A stretch of DNA of 64,000 bases from Marinobacter excellens HL-55. Lineage in GTDB: Bacteria; Pseudomonadota; Gammaproteobacteria; Pseudomonadales; Oleiphilaceae. How positions within the stretch are numbered: the first letter of the stretch is position 1; every line of letters starts with the position of its first letter. The DNA lies in the NCBI GenBank assembly GCA_001314845.1, contig LJZQ01000023.1, positions 1 to 64,000 of the forward strand, given 5' to 3'. Shown here piece by piece: positions 9,828-18,942 of the stretch. The notes under the pieces are model-generated. The model had not been told where the DNA came from and ran no database searches. It saw only the letters and a program-made list of their open reading frames with translations. A program made the translations under genes and the position numbers.

Positions 9828-10151
9828 ATGGCGTTTATCGTTACTGATAACTGCATCAAGTGCAAATACACCGACTGCGTGGAAGTCTGCCCGGTAGACT
9901 GCTTCTACGAAGGCCCCAACTTTCTGGTAATCGATCCGGACGAGTGCATTGACTGCGCCCTGTGCGAGCCCGAGTGCCCAGCCGAAGCTATTTTCTCGGA
10001 AGACGAACTGCCGGCCGATCAAGTGGCCTTTGTTGAAATCAATGCCGACCTGGCGGGCAAGTGGCCGAACATCACTGAGAAGAAAGACCCCCTGCCAGAA
10101 GCCGAAGAGTGGGATGGCAAACCAAACAAGCTGCAATACCTGGAGCGCTGA
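9828..10151 (+). CDS. fdxA: Seven-iron ferredoxin FdxA
   Basis: 107 residues. The first half carries two cysteine clusters, [17 protein letters not shown] and [12 protein letters not shown], giving the [3Fe-4S][4Fe-4S] pattern of 7Fe ferredoxins. The acidic C-terminal extension ([20 protein letters not shown]) is typical of the proteobacterial FdxA group. It is a soluble low-potential electron carrier, partner unknown. mutS-fdxA adjacency is conserved in pseudomonads and relatives. A strong bidirectional terminator follows. Confidence 0.96.
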   Translation: MAFIVTDNCIKCKYTDCVEVCPVDCFYEGPNFLVIDPDECIDCALCEPECPAEAIFSEDELPADQVAFVEINADLAGKWPNITEKKDPLPEAEEWDGKPNKLQYLER

Positions 10152-10171
10152 TACCTTAATCAACGTTCTGT

Positions 10172-10213
10172 AAAAAAAGAGCCGGAAGATTCACACCTTC
10201 CGGCTCTTTTTTT
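10172..10213. terminator. Bidirectional rho-independent terminator
   Basis: AAAAAAAGAGCCGGAAG pairs with CTTCCGGCTCTTTTTTT around the loop ATTCACAC. The flanking A and T runs make it work on both strands, ending fdxA from the left and the 343-residue gene from the right. Confidence 0.93.
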
Positions 10214-10238
10214 GGTCAGGTCACGGCAAGATTCGGGA

Positions 10239-11270
10239 TCAGGATCCTGCCAACAGCTTTTTCGCGGCAGCAGAACGGTAGAACGACCCCAGTCTGCGGC
10301 GCACCAGAGCTTCCAGATAACCCTCTTCTCGCAGCACATCAATGATGGGTAGCGCCAGCGCTTCCACTTCGTTGACGATCACAGCCCGTGTGACGCCGAC
10401 ATCCTGGAGCAAATCCATCACCGGCCGATCACCATATTTGACGAACAGGTGCTCAACCACGGCCCGGGCACAGCCCTCAAAATAAGCGGTTTTACGGAAA
10501 TTGAGCCAGAACTCATAACCGAGCACCACGAACGCCTGAAGCTCCACCTCGCCAAGCCCGTCCTGCAACTCATCTATCGTCTTTGTTTCCAGTGAAACCC
10601 AGGCCGCCATCACGCTATCCCTGAGCTCTTCGTCCGAAAAGGCCTTGTGCAGGAACTGCTCACTGCGGGCAATCAGCCCCGGCAAGCTGTCTGACAGCCA
10701 GGCTTTGATGCGTCGCTCAAAGGTTTCATCCAGCCCCGGCACCGCTTTGTTGGCCATCTTCTTGCCGAACTTCATCATCGACCCAACGCCAGGAACCGAC
10801 CGGGTAATCATGTTGTCTTCGTACAGATAATTGACCAGGCCGTGATACACCACGTTCGACACCAGTTCCTGATACACCGGATGCGCCATGATCTCAGTAA
10901 TGATCCGTTCGCGCTGGTTACGCAGCTCAAGAGCCTCTTCAAAGAATTCACTGGCTTGCTCGCGAGACAGAATTTCCCCCAGAGTGGTTTCTGACTGCAC
11001 CGGTGCCTTCATCACTTCTGTGGCCATCTCTGCGGCCAGTTCCGGAATGCCGGCGTCCAGCTCCATATCCACAACAATGCGCCGGATCACCCCCATGATC
11101 TGATCGACATTGGTCAGCCGATTCAATGTAACCGTGCCGGCATGATCCAGAAGCTCGTCTACTTCCTGATCCAGAAACTTCTGCAACTTGGCCCCTTTCA
11201 GAGCGGCCATCTCATGTTTGACGTGTGCCTCAAACAGAGTATCAACAAGGTTTTGGGTGGTTTTGGTCAT
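10239..11270 (-). CDS. Conserved protein of unknown function
   Basis: 343 residues, no recognised catalytic motif. The sequence is strongly helical and acidic in its first half (KFLDQEVDELLDHAGTVTLNRLTNVDQIMGVIRR). It has a conserved-looking middle with a Gly/Val-rich SVPGVGSMMKFGKK, and a C-terminal block with AFVVLGYEFWLNFRKTAYFEGCARAVVEHLF. There is no signal peptide and no confident transmembrane segment, so it is probably cytoplasmic or peripheral. GAAGG upstream of ATG 11270 supports the start. I recall similar uncharacterised proteins in Marinobacter and Pseudomonas but do not assign a family. Confidence 0.8.
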   Translation of the reverse strand: MTKTTQNLVDTLFEAHVKHEMAALKGAKLQKFLDQEVDELLDHAGTVTLNRLTNVDQIMGVIRRIVVDMELDAGIPELAAEMATEVMKAPVQSETTLGEILSREQASEFFEEALELRNQRERIITEIMAHPVYQELVSNVVYHGLVNYLYEDNMITRSVPGVGSMMKFGKKMANKAVPGLDETFERRIKAWLSDSLPGLIARSEQFLHKAFSDEELRDSVMAAWVSLETKTIDELQDGLGEVELQAFVVLGYEFWLNFRKTAYFEGCARAVVEHLFVKYGDRPVMDLLQDVGVTRAVIVNEVEALALPIIDVLREEGYLEALVRRRLGSFYRSAAAKKLLAGS

Positions 11271-11401
11271 TAACCGAGCTTCCTTTGAGGGGATCCTTGA
11301 ATTTCACAATGAGGCTAGCACGAACCAGGCGCAGGCGAGTTTGCCTGAATTACGTCAGGAAAGGTATCACAGGGCCAGTCCGGGCGACTGGGCGGCAACC
11401 G

Positions 11402-12352
11402 CTACTGAAAATCGTTGAATGTGTGAGCTTTAGCGGCCAATGCCAAACAAATGCTTCCGGGGCCCACATAAATGGCGCTGGTAATGCCCATCTGTGACAG
11501 CAGCAACTCTACGCCATGCCGTTCACAGGCGTCCCGCAGCCGGTTCAACCCGGGCAAGTCTTCAATCTCTGTCCAGGTCAAACCGCAGGAAAGACTGACA
11601 TAAGGGGTCAGCAGGCCCGCGTCTACACGCGCAGCGGCGTAGTTCATGACTTTCTCGACGGCCATGTCGAAATGGCGGGTTTTGACCACGGATTTGCCCT
11701 CAACGCCCTGCCCGAAGATCACCGGTGTAATGTTCAGAGCCTTGCCAAGAAAGGCGGCCAGCGCCGACACATTCTTGTCACCGCGGCGGCGCGCACGCTC
11801 CCGAATGTAGTGCAGATCGCGGGGTATCACACAGGTGTAGATCTTGTCTGTAAACGATTCCACTTCCTGGCGCAGGGCATTTTTGGAGACGTTCTGGCCA
11901 ATCAGCCGTAGGGTATGGGCGGCAAGCAGCCCCTGGCCGGCAAAAATCTGTTTGCTGTCGATCACCCGCATGGAAAACTTGCCATCCCGGCCCGCGGCCT
12001 TTCGCGCTCCTTCATAATGGGACATAACCGAGTTCATCGCTTCGGTAGCGTTCTGAAAGATCTGGCTGCGGGTCCGGGTAACCGTTTCACAGATGGCCAT
12101 ATCGAACTCTGTGACGATTTTTTCCATGAGCAGATCGTGGATCTGTTCCACCGTAAAGGCCTGGGTTTCTGCCTCATGGCCTTTGCCCAACAGACCGCTC
12201 TGATAAAATTCCTGGGTGCGGACGGGATCGTGTTTGTCAGTGTAGGTCTGGCCATCAATAATGGCGGTTACTGGCAGAACAAAAAGATCGTGTTTGCGGG
12301 CAAAGTCATAGGGAAGATCACAGGCAGAATCAACTATCAGGCCTACTCGCAT
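11402..12352 (-). CDS. DegV-family fatty-acid-binding protein
   Basis: 316 residues. The opening VGLIVDSACDLPYDF is the DegV signature (VDSxxDLP), followed by VLPVTAIIDGQTYTD and DMAICETVTRTRSQIFQNA. The later VIDSKQIFAGQGLLAAHTLRLI corresponds to the second lobe. DegV/FakB proteins bind a long-chain fatty acid between two domains; in Firmicutes they present it to FakA kinase. No fakA-like gene is nearby, so the role here (lipid binding or carrier) is inferred. The spacing to the next upstream gene in the same direction is about 120 bases. Confidence 0.88.
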   Translation of the reverse strand: MRVGLIVDSACDLPYDFARKHDLFVLPVTAIIDGQTYTDKHDPVRTQEFYQSGLLGKGHEAETQAFTVEQIHDLLMEKIVTEFDMAICETVTRTRSQIFQNATEAMNSVMSHYEGARKAAGRDGKFSMRVIDSKQIFAGQGLLAAHTLRLIGQNVSKNALRQEVESFTDKIYTCVIPRDLHYIRERARRRGDKNVSALAAFLGKALNITPVIFGQGVEGKSVVKTRHFDMAVEKVMNYAAARVDAGLLTPYVSLSCGLTWTEIEDLPGLNRLRDACERHGVELLLSQMGITSAIYVGPGSICLALAAKAHTFNDFQ

Positions 12353-12469
12353 GCGACGTGTCTCCGGGTGCGGGCAACACCTCAGACGGGCGTGCCCTTT
12401 TTTGTCATTATTTTAGCGCTCTACAGTCTTGCACAAGCTGGTGAAAATTTCAGCCCACGGATTCAGCAC

Positions 12470-13288
12470 TCACACTTCAAGTTCTTTCAGATTCTGTTGC
12501 ACCAGAGCCCGGTTATCTTGCTGCCATGGGTGAAAGCCCTTGCGCATATAAGCAAGGAACTCCGGCAGGCACTTGCGCAGCACCCCGGGCCGGCCCCAAA
12601 GAAAGTTCAGCCCGCCAATCCAGGTCCCCAAACTCCAGAGTTTGCCATCGGTTTTCAGCAGGCTGCAGGTGTTCAGAAAGGTGTATTTGCAAAAATTCCA
12701 GGTCACAAATAAAAACACGATCCGGCGCAAGCGCTCGTTGCCAACACAGGCCTGGTATACGTCAAACGCTACTGACTTGTGTTCCGTTTCTTCAATGGCA
12801 TGCCAACGCCACAGCCGTTGCATGGTAGGTGTGGCACCTTCCATCCACTCCGGATGGCTCAGAATCGCGTTCGCCAGCACGGCCGTGTAATGCTCCGCAC
12901 CGCAGGTACCCGCGAGCTGCCGATTCGGTTGCAATCGCCCTACCCATTCCATGTGCTTGCGAAACCGTTTGTCCAGGGCATCAATGTTATAGCCTCGGGC
13001 TTTTAGGGCGTCGTTGTAGTCTTTGTGCTCTCGGCTATGCAGGGCTTCCTGGCCAATAAAGCCCCGAATTTCCTCAGCCAGCTTCGGATCTGTAATCTGA
13101 TCCCGATACAGCCTGACCGCATTGATAAACTGCTGCTCACCATCCGGAAATTGCAGAGACAAGGCGTTAAAGAATGCGGTGCGGAAGGCATCGTTGCCGT
13201 GCCACAGGGTTTTCAGCTCATCCTGAAGCTCAAAGCGCAGATTTCTGGGCTTGACGGCGATACCGTCCGGTGTGGAACTGATGGTCAT
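12470..13288 (-). CDS. Metal-dependent hydrolase-like protein (PF10118 type)
   Basis: 272 residues. The pattern FPDGEQQFINAVRLYRDQITDPKL, then GFIGQEALHSREHKDYN, then WRWHAIEETEHKSVAFDVY supplies Glu and His residues in two E..H / H..E-E..H sets, as in ferritin-like di-metal proteins grouped as 'predicted metal-dependent hydrolase' (PF10118). A real hydrolase activity is unproven for this family; several members sit with fatty-acid or sterol genes. ATG 13288 is preceded by GAGGGGGCCGCA. An inverted repeat about 130 bases upstream may be its operator. Confidence 0.82.
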   Translation of the reverse strand: MTISSTPDGIAVKPRNLRFELQDELKTLWHGNDAFRTAFFNALSLQFPDGEQQFINAVRLYRDQITDPKLAEEIRGFIGQEALHSREHKDYNDALKARGYNIDALDKRFRKHMEWVGRLQPNRQLAGTCGAEHYTAVLANAILSHPEWMEGATPTMQRLWRWHAIEETEHKSVAFDVYQACVGNERLRRIVFLFVTWNFCKYTFLNTCSLLKTDGKLWSLGTWIGGLNFLWGRPGVLRKCLPEFLAYMRKGFHPWQQDNRALVQQNLKELEV

Positions 13289-13418
13289 TGCGGCCCCCTC
13301 TTGTCGGCTTGTTGTTTATTCTTGGAACACTCGACATTGGATAATTATTCACCAGTTCTTTGAGTGTAACCCTCCGTTCCGGCCCCCGGAAAGCGAATTC
13401 TGAAAAATAAACGACATC

Positions 13419-13435
13419 TTGTCATAAAATGACAA
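13419..13435. promoter_or_regulatory. Perfect inverted repeat, possible operator
   Basis: TTGTCATAAAATGACAA is a perfect 7-3-7 inverted repeat, with a further half-site CTGTCATT just to the right. It lies between the hydrolase gene (start 13288, reading left) and the permease terminator, in the presumed hydrolase promoter. No cognate regulator is adjacent. Confidence 0.4.
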
Positions 13436-13461
13436 ACTGTCATTACATGGATTTCGGGCAC

Positions 13462-13487
13462 AAAAAAGGGAGGCATCAAGCCTCCCA
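13462..13487 (-). terminator. Rho-independent terminator of the permease gene
   Basis: On the minus strand GGGAGGC-TTGAT-GCCTCCC is followed by TTTTTT. It lies about 50 bases after the stop of the NCS2-like permease gene. Confidence 0.9.
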
Positions 13488-13535
13488 AGGACACACAGTG
13501 GGGTGATGCCACCGCCGAACACGGCGGCATCAGGT

Positions 13536-14912
13536 TCAGTGTTCTTTTGACTTCTCGGCTCCCGGTGCTTCCGGGTCTGAGGTGAAGCCAAGCAAGTGAG
13601 TTCGCTCTATCAGGAAGTACAAGATGGCACCGGTGGCCAGCCCCCAGCCTGCCCCATACACTGCCAGCACCACACCCATGGTGCCGGCAATACCTCGCTC
13701 GGTGTTGTTCTCCAGTTGCTCCAGGCCAACCATCAAACAAATATAACCGGTCAGGAGGAGGGTCAGAGACAGAGCAATTGGCAGCACCGGCTGGAAGAAG
13801 CTGACCAGTGGCAGCATGAACAGCGCAATAAAGCCCGTGATCCAGAACGTACCGCCGCCGCTGTAGATAGAATCCATGGCGTTACGACCGTACTTGTAAC
13901 GCTCAGCCATAGTGGCGGTAACTGCAGTCCAGATAGGACCGGCCAGGCCAGGATATGGAGCGAAGAACGCATGACCGCCATTACGCAGAGCGGTTACCAG
14001 ATGAACACGATCGATGCTGTTGTCGATGTCTTCATCTTTACGCAGGTGGTCAACACGGTTCATCAGCGACTGACCAACCACGATGTCACCAAAAGCAATT
14101 ACGTACGCGATGACAGCGGTTGGAATGGCGTACAGAAAGATCTCCAGATCCGGGAAGCCAACACTGAATGGCAGGTAGTTCCAGAGCTGATCAAACGCAG
14201 GTTTGGTAATGCCCCATTCCACATTCGGCACATCGTACTCACCGGTTGCGAAGCCCACCAATATGGCCACAATCATACCGGGCACCATGCCGTAATTAGC
14301 GATTTTGCGAGCGATGGCGTTGGTATCGACAAAGCCCTTGAACGACACCGAGAACATCAAGTACAGGCAGACCAGGCCACCAACGATCAGAGAGATCGGT
14401 GTATTGGCAAGGCGACCACCAGCCTCGATCTCGCCCATCAGGGCGGCAATACCCGCACCGATAATGATGCCGCCTTTCATAGAGCGCGGAATCCACTCAA
14501 CCAGTTTACTGCCCAGGCGAGTGAGCCCCAGAATCAGAAATATCAGGAAGACCAGAAACTGCAGGGCAAACAGCGCCTGAATGGCCTCGGGGCCGGGCTC
14601 ATAATCCGACAGGAACAGCAGAACCACAGGAATACCCGGCGTGATCCAGCCTGGAACCAGGGGCACACCCAGCAGCGCCGGCAGCATGAAACCGATACCA
14701 CAGATAACCACATAAGCCAGTGCGACGTCGTAAGGCACACCAAGATAGGTTTCAAGCAAGGGGATCATCGCCAGGCTGACCACAAACATGATCAGCGCCT
14801 GCACCATCTCCGCAAATTCCCAGCGGTAATGGACAAACGGCAGGCGGATTTTAAAAGGACCAGCGGGCCAGAATGGCTGTTCTTCCCCGTTTTTTCTGTG
14901 GAACATTTGCAT
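13536..14912 (-). CDS. NCS2-like membrane permease
   Basis: 458 residues from ATG at 14912, chosen for the ideal GGAGG seven bases upstream. About a dozen hydrophobic segments are visible, such as MVQALIMFVVSLAMIPLLE, FALQFLVFLIFLILGL and GIIIGAGIAALMGE. The central AYVIAFGDIVVGQSLM and PYPGLAGPIWTAVTATMAERY resemble the substrate region of the nucleobase/cation symporter-2 and related families. The substrate is not evident: it neighbours an acyl-CoA ligase 94 bases upstream in the same direction, so a carboxylate is as plausible as a purine or pyrimidine. The C-terminus is cytoplasmic and charged. A terminator follows. Confidence 0.72.
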   Translation of the reverse strand: MQMFHRKNGEEQPFWPAGPFKIRLPFVHYRWEFAEMVQALIMFVVSLAMIPLLETYLGVPYDVALAYVVICGIGFMLPALLGVPLVPGWITPGIPVVLLFLSDYEPGPEAIQALFALQFLVFLIFLILGLTRLGSKLVEWIPRSMKGGIIIGAGIAALMGEIEAGGRLANTPISLIVGGLVCLYLMFSVSFKGFVDTNAIARKIANYGMVPGMIVAILVGFATGEYDVPNVEWGITKPAFDQLWNYLPFSVGFPDLEIFLYAIPTAVIAYVIAFGDIVVGQSLMNRVDHLRKDEDIDNSIDRVHLVTALRNGGHAFFAPYPGLAGPIWTAVTATMAERYKYGRNAMDSIYSGGGTFWITGFIALFMLPLVSFFQPVLPIALSLTLLLTGYICLMVGLEQLENNTERGIAGTMGVVLAVYGAGWGLATGAILYFLIERTHLLGFTSDPEAPGAEKSKEH

Positions 14913-15006
14913 AATACTACCTCCGGGCACCCCTACTCAGGGTGCCAGTCAATGTTGTTTTTGTGGTGAGAGTCGGTGGCACCAACCGGTGCCGCCGTTC
15001 AGGAGA

Positions 15007-16635
15007 TCAGTTCAGTTCTTTGGCCTGGTCCCGCAACACAAACTTCTGGATCTTGCCGGTGGATGTTTTCGGCAGTTCCGAGAAGACGACGGTCTTGGGT
15101 ACCTTGAACCGGGCCAAATGCTCGCGGCAGAATTCGATAATGTCTTCTTCAGACACATCGCCTGCCTCGGGCTTCAGAGTGATGAATGCGCAGGGCGTTT
15201 CGCCCCACTTTTCGTCCGGCCTGGCCACCACGGCCGCTTCCATTACTGCCGGGTGGCGGTACAGGGTATCTTCGACTTCGATGGTGGAAATATTTTCGCC
15301 GCCGGAGATGATGATGTCTTTTAAACGGTCCTTGATTTCCAGGTAGCCGTCTTCGTGCCATACCGCCAGGTCACCGGTGTGGAACCAGCCGCCGCGAAAA
15401 GCTTCTTCCGTCGCTGAGGGGTTCTTCAGGTAGCCTTTCATCACGGTGTTGCCACGCAGGAAGATCTCACCAATGGTTTTTCCATCCTTCGGCACCGGCT
15501 GCATGGTGCTGGGGTCACCCACCATGGTGCCACCCAACGTATGATAGCGAACACCCTGACGGGCTTTGATCTGTGCCCGCTCTCTCAAGGGCAGCTCATC
15601 CCATTCATCCTTCCAGGCACACACCGTTACCGGGCCATAGACTTCGGTCAGGCCGTAAACATGAGTCACCTTGATGCCCATTTCTTCGATGGCACCAATA
15701 ACCTGAGCGGGGGGCGCCGCACCGGCGGTCATGGACTTCACTTCATGATCAATGCCGGCTTTAGCTTCTGGCGATGCATTTAGCAGCGCATTCAGTACGA
15801 TTGGCGCGCCACACATGTGCGTTACCTGGTGATCACGGATCAACTGTAGAATCTTCTCGGGATCCACCCGGCGCAGGCACACGTGGGTGCCGGCCATGGC
15901 CGTTACCGTCCAGGGGAAACACCAGCCGTTGCAGTGAAACATCGGTAAGGTCCACAGGTACACAGGGTGCATGCCCATTGACCATACAGTCTGGTTACCC
16001 AGCGCATTGATATAGGCGCCGCGATGGTGATAAACCACACCCTTCGGATTACCGGTAGTGCCAGAGGTATAGTTCAGTGAGATCGCGTCCCACTCGTCAG
16101 CTGGAAAACCCCACTGGAACTGCGGATCGCCTTCCTGCAGGAAAGCCTCGTAATCCAGATCGCTCACCTGCACGCCTTCGCCGTATTCCGGATCGTCAAC
16201 ATCAATGACCAGCGGCTTGTGCTCGAGGTGACGAACGGCATCCTTGACCACCTGGCCAAATTCGCGATCGGCGATCACCACCTTGGCCTCGCCGTGTTCA
16301 AGCATGAACGCAATGGCTTCAGCGTCCAGGCGAACGTTGAGGGTGTTCAGTACCGCGCCCACCATCGGCACACCAAAATGGCATTCGACCATCGCGGGAA
16401 TGTTCGGCAACATCACAGCAACCGTATCACCCTTGCCGATACCCCGGCCGTTCAGCGCAGAAGCCAGGCGGCGGCAGCGGTCGTAGGTGTCGGCCCAGTT
16501 ACGACGGATAGCCCCGTGAACGATAGCGGGATAATTCGGATACACACTGGCTGTGCGCTCGATAAAATCGACGGGGGACTGGACTGCGTAATTGGCATTT
16601 CGGGGCGCGAGGCCCTGATCAAAGATCGAAGTCAT
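15007..16635 (-). CDS. Medium-chain/methylmercaptopropionate-type acyl-CoA ligase (AMP-binding)
   Basis: 542 residues, the length of AlkK/DmdB-type ligases. The AMP-binding P-loop YTSGTTGNPKGVVYHHRG, the A5 region THVYGLTEVYGP, the A7 region GWFHTGDLAVWHEDGYLEIKDR and the C-terminal catalytic lysine in LPKTSTGKIQKFVLR are all present. It activates a carboxylate to acyl-AMP and then acyl-CoA. Family members act on medium-chain fatty acids or 3-methylmercaptopropionate; the exact substrate cannot be read from sequence. It is followed by the NCS2-like permease and diverges from a histidine kinase/response regulator pair, which may control it. Confidence 0.9.
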   Translation of the reverse strand: MTSIFDQGLAPRNANYAVQSPVDFIERTASVYPNYPAIVHGAIRRNWADTYDRCRRLASALNGRGIGKGDTVAVMLPNIPAMVECHFGVPMVGAVLNTLNVRLDAEAIAFMLEHGEAKVVIADREFGQVVKDAVRHLEHKPLVIDVDDPEYGEGVQVSDLDYEAFLQEGDPQFQWGFPADEWDAISLNYTSGTTGNPKGVVYHHRGAYINALGNQTVWSMGMHPVYLWTLPMFHCNGWCFPWTVTAMAGTHVCLRRVDPEKILQLIRDHQVTHMCGAPIVLNALLNASPEAKAGIDHEVKSMTAGAAPPAQVIGAIEEMGIKVTHVYGLTEVYGPVTVCAWKDEWDELPLRERAQIKARQGVRYHTLGGTMVGDPSTMQPVPKDGKTIGEIFLRGNTVMKGYLKNPSATEEAFRGGWFHTGDLAVWHEDGYLEIKDRLKDIIISGGENISTIEVEDTLYRHPAVMEAAVVARPDEKWGETPCAFITLKPEAGDVSEEDIIEFCREHLARFKVPKTVVFSELPKTSTGKIQKFVLRDQAKELN

Positions 16636-16784
16636 TGGCGTGGTCCTCTAACTCAGATGTTGTTGTTATGGCTTATTCAGAAAAATAGCGAAAGACGCTA
16701 TACTTCAAATTGCCGAAGATGGTAGAACACAGCAACAATACTAGAAACTCTACCATGGTATTATAGGATAATTACTATAACTCT

Positions 16785-18293
16785 ATGAGCCAATCTAAAA
16801 AGCCCAACGCTTTCAGCCCACTACTGGCCAAAGACCCGCACCCCACCCTGACGGTGAACGCCCGGGCAGATGTGCTAACCACGAATGCTTCAGCGGATGC
16901 TCTGGTAAACAAAGCACAGCTGGGTACCCCTGACCAGTTACTGCCGGTAAATGCCAGCGCGCTGGTGGCATCGGCACTGGAACAAGGCAGAGCTATCGAC
17001 AACGTAGAGTCACGCTTTGCCAGCATTATCTACCTGTGGTGTTTCATTCCAGACCCCGTCAGCCAGCAAGTGCTTATCCGAGGGCGAGATGCAACCCAGG
17101 ACATACTCACTCAGGAAGAAGCCCTGCGTTCAAGCCGGCTTTACCGCCTGATTACCGAGAACACCACCGATCTGATATCCCGGCACGCCCCGGATGGCCG
17201 TTTTATCGATGCGACACCAGCCTCCTGGCGACTGCTGGGCTATTGGCCCGAAGAGCTGCGCGGCCAATCGCTCGAAACCGTTTTTCGGGGCCACCAGGTT
17301 GCGGAACAACTGGCGCTAACCCGGCACCGACTTCGGGAAGACGGTTACGCCACCATGACGCTGGAAATTCTGCACAAGAATGGCAGCCGGCGATGGTTTG
17401 AAATTGCCAGCCGGGCCATTCGCGAAACCTACACCGGCGCCGTGGTGGAAGTGATCAGCGTGTCCCGTGACATCACCGCGCGGGTGGAGTCGGAAGAACA
17501 AACTCGCATGCTGGCCGACGAACTGGCCCACACCGCAAGACTGGCAACCCTTGGCGAACTGGCTTCCAGCATTGCCCATGAGATGAATCAACCACTCGCA
17601 TCCATCGTCAATTTTGCCTCTGCCAGCCAGCGCTTTCTGAGGGAAGCCAGTCAGCAGCCAGACAAACTCACCAAAGTGGATGACGGCCTGCAGAAAATCG
17701 TGCACCACGCCAACCGGGCATCGGAAGTGATCAAGCGGCTCCGGGCGTTTCTTCGCAAAGGTGAAAAGCGCATGGGACCGGTTTCACTCAATGCCGTCAT
17801 CAGTGACGTGGTGCGTCTATGCCAGTGGGAAGCCGACAAGAACGGCGTGCGGCTCTACGAGAATCTGGGCGAAGATTCGCCATCGATCACGGCCGACCCG
17901 GTCCTTTTGGAACAGGTATTGATCAACCTGATCCGCAACGGTATTGAAGCCAATGTCGAGGCCAGCACGGCCCAGCCCAACACACGGACCTCCCGCATTG
18001 TGGTCAGTACCTGCGTGAATGAGCAGCAGGAAACGCTGATTCAGGTGACTGACGAGGGCACCGGGCTGAGTGACGAAGGTATCCGTCAGATGTTCCAACC
18101 CTTCTATACCAGCAAGCCCAAAGGATTAGGCCTGGGGCTGTCCATGAGCCGCTCCATCATCGAAGGCTTTGGCGGATTTCTCGATGCCATTCCGGCGGAT
18201 AGCGGCGGACTCTCACTGATCTGCCGATTTCCAGCCAGCAACCCGCGCAGCAGCCACAAATCCCATTCAGGAGTAACCCCCGATGTCCGGTAA
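16785..18293 (+). CDS. PAS-domain sensor histidine kinase
   Basis: 502 residues, no transmembrane segment, so a soluble cytoplasmic sensor. A weak PAS domain at about 20-105 is followed by a clearer one at about 118-235 (RLITENTTDLISRHAPDGRFIDATPASWRLLGYWPEELRGQ, ending VISVSRDITARVESEE). The phosphoacceptor is His265 in SIAHEMNQPLASI. The ATPase has an N box (LINLIRNGIEA), a G1 box (VTDEGTGL) and a G2 box (GLGLGLSMSRSII). This is the FixL-like HisKA/HATPase arrangement. It overlaps its response regulator by 11 bases, implying translational coupling. Ligand unknown. Confidence 0.93.
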   Translation: MSQSKKPNAFSPLLAKDPHPTLTVNARADVLTTNASADALVNKAQLGTPDQLLPVNASALVASALEQGRAIDNVESRFASIIYLWCFIPDPVSQQVLIRGRDATQDILTQEEALRSSRLYRLITENTTDLISRHAPDGRFIDATPASWRLLGYWPEELRGQSLETVFRGHQVAEQLALTRHRLREDGYATMTLEILHKNGSRRWFEIASRAIRETYTGAVVEVISVSRDITARVESEEQTRMLADELAHTARLATLGELASSIAHEMNQPLASIVNFASASQRFLREASQQPDKLTKVDDGLQKIVHHANRASEVIKRLRAFLRKGEKRMGPVSLNAVISDVVRLCQWEADKNGVRLYENLGEDSPSITADPVLLEQVLINLIRNGIEANVEASTAQPNTRTSRIVVSTCVNEQQETLIQVTDEGTGLSDEGIRQMFQPFYTSKPKGLGLGLSMSRSIIEGFGGFLDAIPADSGGLSLICRFPASNPRSSHKSHSGVTPDVR

Positions 18294-18942
18294 CCCCCAG
18301 TCTCCCGCCAACACCGTGTATGTGGTCGACGACGATGCCGGCATGCTGGAATCCACCCAGTGGTTGCTTGAATCGGTTGGGTTGGAAGTGAAAGCCTACA
18401 GCGATGGCCGGCAATTTCTGGATGCGGTGGCAGGCAGTCAGCCCGGCTGCGTCATTCTGGATATCCGAATGCCGGGACTGGGCGGACTGAATGTGCAGGA
18501 AGAACTGCAAAAGCGGGATCTGCAGGTTCCGATCATTTTCATCTCCGGCCACGCCGACGTGGCCATCGTTGTGCGCGCGTTCAAATCCGGCGCTTTCGAT
18601 TTCATTGAAAAACCATTCAACGAACAGCTGCTTCTGGACAGTGTGCAGCAAGCGCTTCAAGGCGCCCCAACAACGGCGGAGAAGCCCACCCCCGATGGTG
18701 ACACGGAAGCCCTGATCAGCACCCTCACCCGCCGCGAGCGGGATGTGTTCCTGCCTTTGGCTCAGGGCTACACCAGCCGCGAGATTGCCGAGCAACTGGA
18801 CGTCAGCGTCAAGACCATCGACCTGTACCGCGCCCGGGTGATGAAGCGCCTGGGTGCCGAACGGCTACCGGATGTAACCGGCATGGCCATTGCCGCAAGG
18901 CTGCTGGACCCGGTGCAGCTGAGAGACGATCAAACCGCCTGA
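18283..18942 (+). CDS. FixJ/NarL-type response regulator
   Basis: 219 residues. The receiver domain has the acidic pair in YVVDDDAGM, phosphoacceptor Asp60 in VILDIRMPG, and the conserved Lys in FDFIEKPF. The LuxR-type helix-turn-helix spans LTRRERDVFLPLAQGYTSREIAEQLDVSVKTIDLYRARVMKRL. It is the partner of the overlapping kinase. The likely regulon includes the divergent acyl-CoA ligase/permease genes, by proximity only. Its 3' end overlaps the convergent MocR gene by 13 bases. Confidence 0.95.
   Translation: MSGNPQSPANTVYVVDDDAGMLESTQWLLESVGLEVKAYSDGRQFLDAVAGSQPGCVILDIRMPGLGGLNVQEELQKRDLQVPIIFISGHADVAIVVRAFKSGAFDFIEKPFNEQLLLDSVQQALQGAPTTAEKPTPDGDTEALISTLTRRERDVFLPLAQGYTSREIAEQLDVSVKTIDLYRARVMKRLGAERLPDVTGMAIAARLLDPVQLRDDQTA

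Noticed and set aside
13596..14969. 457-codon frame antisense to the NCS2-like permease gene
   Set aside because: Composition dominated by Gln, His, Asn and Arg, typical of the reverse complement of hydrophobic membrane codons.
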